Of a stretch of DNA of 9,430 nt, positions 7,077 to 9,430 are shown piece after piece; the first letter of the stretch is position 1; the number at the start of each line of letters is the position of its first letter. Source of the stretch: Nostocaceae cyanobacterium CSSed10_463m. Lineage in GTDB: Bacteria > Cyanobacteriota > Cyanobacteriia > Cyanobacteriales > Nostocaceae. The notes beneath the pieces are model-generated. The model did no database searches and was not told where the DNA came from. It was given only the letters and a program-made list of their open reading frames with translations. Position numbers and translations under genes: made by a program. The stretch is taken from contig PWQB01000477.1 in NCBI GenBank assembly GCA_003556955.1, positions 1-9,430 of the forward strand. The letters are read 5' to 3'.

Positions 7077-8216
7077 ATGGATCAAACTGTGATCAACGAC
7101 ACAACCCTGCGTGATGGTGAACAAGCGGCTGGTGTGGCTTTTAACTTAAAAGAGAAAATAGCGATCGCGCAATTACTCGATGCCATTGGAGTCCATGAGT
7201 TAGAAATTGGGATTCCCGCAATGGGTGAAACAGAACAACACGCCATCAAGACAATTGTTGACTTAGGTTTACAAGCTGATCTTTTAGGTTGGAACCGCGC
7301 CGTAATTTCAGATATTCAAGCTTCTATAGATTGTGGTTTGCAACGAGTGCATATATCTATACCTGTGTCTGCGATCCAAATTGCCACTAAATTTCAGGGA
7401 AAATGGCAAATAGTTTTAGACAAACTGCGTGATAGTATTAGCTTTGCCCTTGATCATGGATTGTTTGTTTCCGTAGGCGGAGAAGATTCTTCCAGAGCCG
7501 AGTCAAAATTTCTCTTAGATGTAGCGCTTTATGCTCAAGAATGTGGTGCATCACGGTTTCGCTTTTGTGACACAGTAGGTATTCTGGAACCTTTCACAAC
7601 CTACACAGAAGTTAAACAATTGGTGACAGCATTATCCATACCCGTAGAAATGCACACTCACAACGATTTCGGTTTAGCAACTGCGAACGCTTTAGCTGGA
7701 ATCAAGGCGGGTGCTTCATCAGTGAATACAACAGTCAATGGTTTAGGCGAAAGAGCCGGAAATGCAGCTTTAGAAGAAATCGTCATGGCTCTCAAACGCA
7801 TCCATAATACTAATTTAGGTCTTGATACTTCTCGCTTACTGGAAATTTCCCAACTTGTCGCATCAGCATCAGGGTATGATGTACATCCTTGGAAAGCAAT
7901 TGTCGGCGAAAATAGTTTTGCTCACGAATCAGGTATCCATGCTCATGGTGTACTGCAAAATCCTGATACTTATGAACCCTTTGCACCGGAAGAGGTAGGT
8001 GGTGAGAGGCGTTTGGTGTTGGGTAAGCATTCAGGACGACATTTATTATCTAATGTGCTGGAGCAGCATGGTATTTCTTTGAATCCAGAAGCAATGAAAT
8101 CCGTTTTAGATGCAGTGCGACAAGCGTCTATGGATAACAAACGGAGTTTAACTACACAAGAACTTTTGCATTTAGCTGAAATACACCATAGTAAAGTGCT
8201 GAGTGCTGAGTGCTGA
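7077..8216 (+). CDS. nifV: homocitrate synthase NifV
   Basis: Condenses acetyl-CoA with 2-oxoglutarate to homocitrate, the organic ligand of the nitrogenase FeMo cofactor. The 379-residue product has the usual NifV length. Motifs of the HMG-CoA lyase-like / isopropylmalate synthase superfamily are intact: [10 protein letters not shown] at 7-16 (metal and substrate binding), GIPAMGE at 45-51, the metal-binding HTHND at 193-197, [14 protein letters not shown] at 221-234, and [11 protein letters not shown] at 281-291. The strong match of its start to nif homocitrate synthases, the full length without the long regulatory C-terminal domain of LeuA, and the NtcA promoter favour NifV over isopropylmalate synthase. 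ATG 7077 is chosen over the in-frame TTG 7041. The gene is monocistronic; the next gene is convergent. Oddity: residues 374-379 (VLSAEC) and the stop codon are encoded by a GTGCTGA tandem repeat, so the natural C-terminus seems to have been replaced. No catalytic residue is affected. Confidence 0.95.
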   Translation: MDQTVINDTTLRDGEQAAGVAFNLKEKIAIAQLLDAIGVHELEIGIPAMGETEQHAIKTIVDLGLQADLLGWNRAVISDIQASIDCGLQRVHISIPVSAIQIATKFQGKWQIVLDKLRDSISFALDHGLFVSVGGEDSSRAESKFLLDVALYAQECGASRFRFCDTVGILEPFTTYTEVKQLVTALSIPVEMHTHNDFGLATANALAGIKAGASSVNTTVNGLGERAGNAALEEIVMALKRIHNTNLGLDTSRLLEISQLVASASGYDVHPWKAIVGENSFAHESGIHAHGVLQNPDTYEPFAPEEVGGERRLVLGKHSGRHLLSNVLEQHGISLNPEAMKSVLDAVRQASMDNKRSLTTQELLHLAEIHHSKVLSAEC

Positions 8217-8227
8217 GTGCTGAGTGA
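8196..8227. repeat. heptanucleotide tandem repeat GTGCTGA x 4.6, overlapping the nifV end
   Basis: Four perfect GTGCTGA units (8196-8223) and a partial GTGA (8224-8227). The first two and most of the third code for the last six residues of NifV, and the TGA of the third is its stop. Since 7 is not a multiple of 3, repeats of this unit put a TGA in every reading frame within seven codons. Confidence 0.95.
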
Positions 8228-8271
8228 AAAAAGTTTCTTCTGCTCTCTTACCTATTCAAAATCCATAAAAA

Positions 8272-8295
8272 AGTAAAGTGCTGAGTGCTGAGTGA
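8272..8295. repeat. second GTGCTGA block, part of a 23-bp direct repeat
   Basis: AGTAAA followed by two GTGCTGA units and GTGA. Positions 8272-8294 are identical to 8190-8212, a 23-bp perfect direct repeat with an 82-bp period. The first copy lies inside nifV and the second is intergenic, which suggests a local duplication or insertion at the 3' end of nifV. Confidence 0.9.
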
Positions 8296-8310
8296 AGTAA
8301 ATGTAGTATT

Positions 8311-8393
8311 TTGTCAAAAAATAATTGACGGATATATTTTCTGTAGAGACGGCGATTTATCGCGTCTCTCCAACCGTCATAATGTATTTGACA
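8311..8393. repeat. nested palindromic element of about 83 bp
   Basis: Three concentric pairs of arms share one centre near 8357: TGTCAAA/TTTGACA (8312-8318 and 8387-8393), TGACGG/CCGTCA (8326-8331 and 8374-8379), and AGAGACGGCGAT/ATCGCGTCTCT (8345-8356 and 8359-8369, one bulged G). Spacings between arms are nearly equal on both sides, so the whole unit could fold as one long interrupted hairpin. It fits a small non-coding dispersed element (MITE- or REP-like). No T-run follows the inner hairpin, so terminator activity after nifV is uncertain. Confidence 0.7.
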
Positions 8394-8397
8394 GACT

Positions 8398-8486
8398 AGT
8401 AGGTTGAGTTGAGGTTTTGGGAAACCCAACTTTACCCAATATTTGGTTTGTTTCGTTGGGTTGCGCTGCGCTTAACCCAACCTACT
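8398..8486. repeat. 89-bp inverted-repeat element
   Basis: The ends AGTAGGTTGAGTTGAG (8398-8413) and CTTAACCCAACCTACT (8471-8486) are inverted copies with 14 of 16 matches. Each half has its own hairpin: TTGGG-AAA-CCCAA on the left, and GTTGGGTT/AACCCAAC (8455-8462 and 8474-8481) around a GCGCTGCGC core on the right. It resembles the GTAGGTTGGGTT family of small intergenic elements common in filamentous cyanobacteria, from memory. It has no coding capacity. Confidence 0.75.
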
Positions 8487-8501
8487 TCTTCTAGATAAAT
8501 C

Positions 8502-8526
8502 AGACGCGATAAATCGCGTCTCTACA
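8502..8526. repeat. palindrome GACGCGAT-AA-ATCGCGTC with TCTACA end
   Basis: Perfect 8-bp arms (8503-8510 and 8513-8520) flank 2 bases. The whole 25 bp is the inverted copy of 8342-8367 apart from one inserted G, so the pair brackets the element at 8398-8486. It lies 16 bp beyond the stop of the CruP-like gene and could form a hairpin in its mRNA, but no T-run follows. Confidence 0.8.
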
Positions 8527-8542
8527 AAACAGGATTTTGGGA

Positions 8543-9430
8543 TTAAGCATCAGCACCAGAACCATATTTCCAAGCGTCAACTAAACGATGCCAATAATAT
8601 TGTTGCTCAATGGGCTGATTTTTTATCCATGTTTCTAATATGGGACTTAACTTAAATAAAGCTGTGTAAATCCCTAAATTACTATAATGCACTAGCCAAT
8701 CAAGTAAACTCGGTAAACCAACTTGGGGAATAATTTTGGCAATTAATCCCGGATGAAATAAACCAGTTTTTAACAGTGTTTGTGTCAGTCCCGAAAACTG
8801 TACCACATCTTGCAAAAATGGTTTTAATACTGGTGTACCCAGTTGTTGCATCTCCTCAAATACCGCCTTGAGTAGTTGGTTAATTTGCTCTGGGGCAATT
8901 TTTTGATTTACCCCTACACTCATGGCTTGTTGAAACAACCAGGTGACAGTCAAATTGGGTTGATAGGGTTGCAGAAGGGCTAAATTTTGGGCAGTTAATT
9001 GATTGCTTTCTAGTGCTTCATAAATGCCATAAGTTAACCGCTTCAGGTGACGTACCATCGCCCCAAATCCGCCAAAACTCAAGGGAGATTGACTACCACT
9101 GCTGTCTCCCACTGTTAACAGACGATTCCAAGGGGTTTTGATGGGACTTTGGCGATAGGAAGGAAAGAAGCCAAACAGCGCTCGTTGAAATTGCAATTGG
9201 TTTAATTCCACACCTTGATATTCTGGTAACAGTCGCAGATATTCCTCAAACAATGCGGCTAAAGTCAAGCGCTGTGGTTCTGCATCCATGTAGGTAAATA
9301 AGTAAGTCGTTCTCCCATCTTTAGCGGGGAAAGCTTCCCAAAAATATTGACATTGATTTTCTAAGGGTGTGAAGGAAAATAGCAAGTCGCCGGTGGTATT
9401 TTCTGGATAACCTTGGGCGCAACTTCCCAC
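8543..9430 (-). CDS. cruP: CruP-type lycopene cyclase family flavoprotein, 5' part outside the window
   Basis: The visible C-terminal 295 residues match the CruA/CruP branch of lycopene cyclase-like FAD-dependent enzymes. The key motif is VGDSSGSQSPLSFGGFGAMVRHL at about residues 107-129 of the visible part (shown in two pieces: VGDSSGSQSP and LSFGGFGAMVRHL), with FFPSYRQSP just before and RLTYGIYEAL after. GQSP/SFGGFG with the following Arg-His is nearer to CruP (plants and cyanobacteria) than to CruA, as I recall them. The GD is the C-terminal FAD-contact motif of this fold; the N-terminal dinucleotide-binding motif would be off the window. CruP itself is a cyclase paralogue linked to limiting carotenoid epoxidation and oxidative damage rather than a proven major cyclase. 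The frame happens to begin with GTG at the window edge; this is an internal Val codon, not a start. The gene converges on nifV across a repeat-filled 326-bp gap. Confidence 0.75.
   Translation of the reverse strand: MGSCAQGYPENTTGDLLFSFTPLENQCQYFWEAFPAKDGRTTYLFTYMDAEPQRLTLAALFEEYLRLLPEYQGVELNQLQFQRALFGFFPSYRQSPIKTPWNRLLTVGDSSGSQSPLSFGGFGAMVRHLKRLTYGIYEALESNQLTAQNLALLQPYQPNLTVTWLFQQAMSVGVNQKIAPEQINQLLKAVFEEMQQLGTPVLKPFLQDVVQFSGLTQTLLKTGLFHPGLIAKIIPQVGLPSLLDWLVHYSNLGIYTALFKLSPILETWIKNQPIEQQYYWHRLVDAWKYGSGADA

Noticed and set aside
8345..8369. Rho-independent terminator of nifV
   Set aside because: The stem is strong but no run of T follows on the plus strand; listed as a repeat element instead.
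9428..9430. GTG at the window edge as the start of the cruP-like gene
   Set aside because: The protein lacks the N-terminal FAD-binding part of its family, so the gene continues beyond the edge.

Overview
The window looks like chromosomal DNA from a filamentous, probably heterocyst-forming, nitrogen-fixing cyanobacterium of the Nostoc/Anabaena type. Evidence: a nifV homocitrate synthase gene behind a well-formed NtcA-type promoter, a CruP-type (lycopene cyclase family) flavoprotein gene, five HIP1 core octamers (GCGATCGC at 487, 2252, 3517, 6132 and 7161), two different heptanucleotide tandem repeats, and several short palindromic repeats of kinds common between genes in these genomes. The species call is inference; no rRNA or other marker is present.

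Layout. Left edge, minus strand: a small two-helix membrane protein (790-1134) and, 67 bp downstream of it, the start of an RDD-family membrane protein (1-722, cut by the window edge), possibly one transcription unit. Divergent from them is a small secreted protein with a PPC-like beta domain (1321-1764). It converges on a very large soluble sensor kinase (1996-5829, minus). The 230 bp between them hold an imperfect direct repeat and a CCCTGTT heptamer array. The kinase has a CBS pair, a coiled coil, five PAS domains, HisKA, an ATPase domain and a C-terminal receiver.

Upstream of the kinase lies about 1.2 kb with no convincing gene (5830-7076). It is AT-rich, holds at least five discrete palindromes and one weak terminator-like hairpin, and ends in the NtcA box and -10 element of nifV. 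nifV (7077-8216, plus) stands alone. Its last six codons and its stop codon lie inside a GTGCTGA heptamer array. The 326 bp between nifV and the convergent cruP-like gene (8543-9430, minus, cut at its 5' end) are almost wholly repeats: two heptamer blocks, a nested palindrome, an inverted-repeat element and a terminal hairpin.

How the genes work together. nifV makes homocitrate for the nitrogenase FeMo cofactor and, from the promoter, should be switched on by NtcA under nitrogen limitation. The other genes show no direct link to nitrogen fixation: the kinase is an orphan sensor with unknown signal, the RDD and two-helix proteins are envelope or membrane proteins of unknown role, and the CruP-like protein belongs to carotenoid or photoprotective metabolism. 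I found no clear undescribed multi-gene system. The most notable signals are the repeat that forms the end of nifV, the dense repeat stack next to it, the NtcA promoter, and the palindrome-rich gene-free region.
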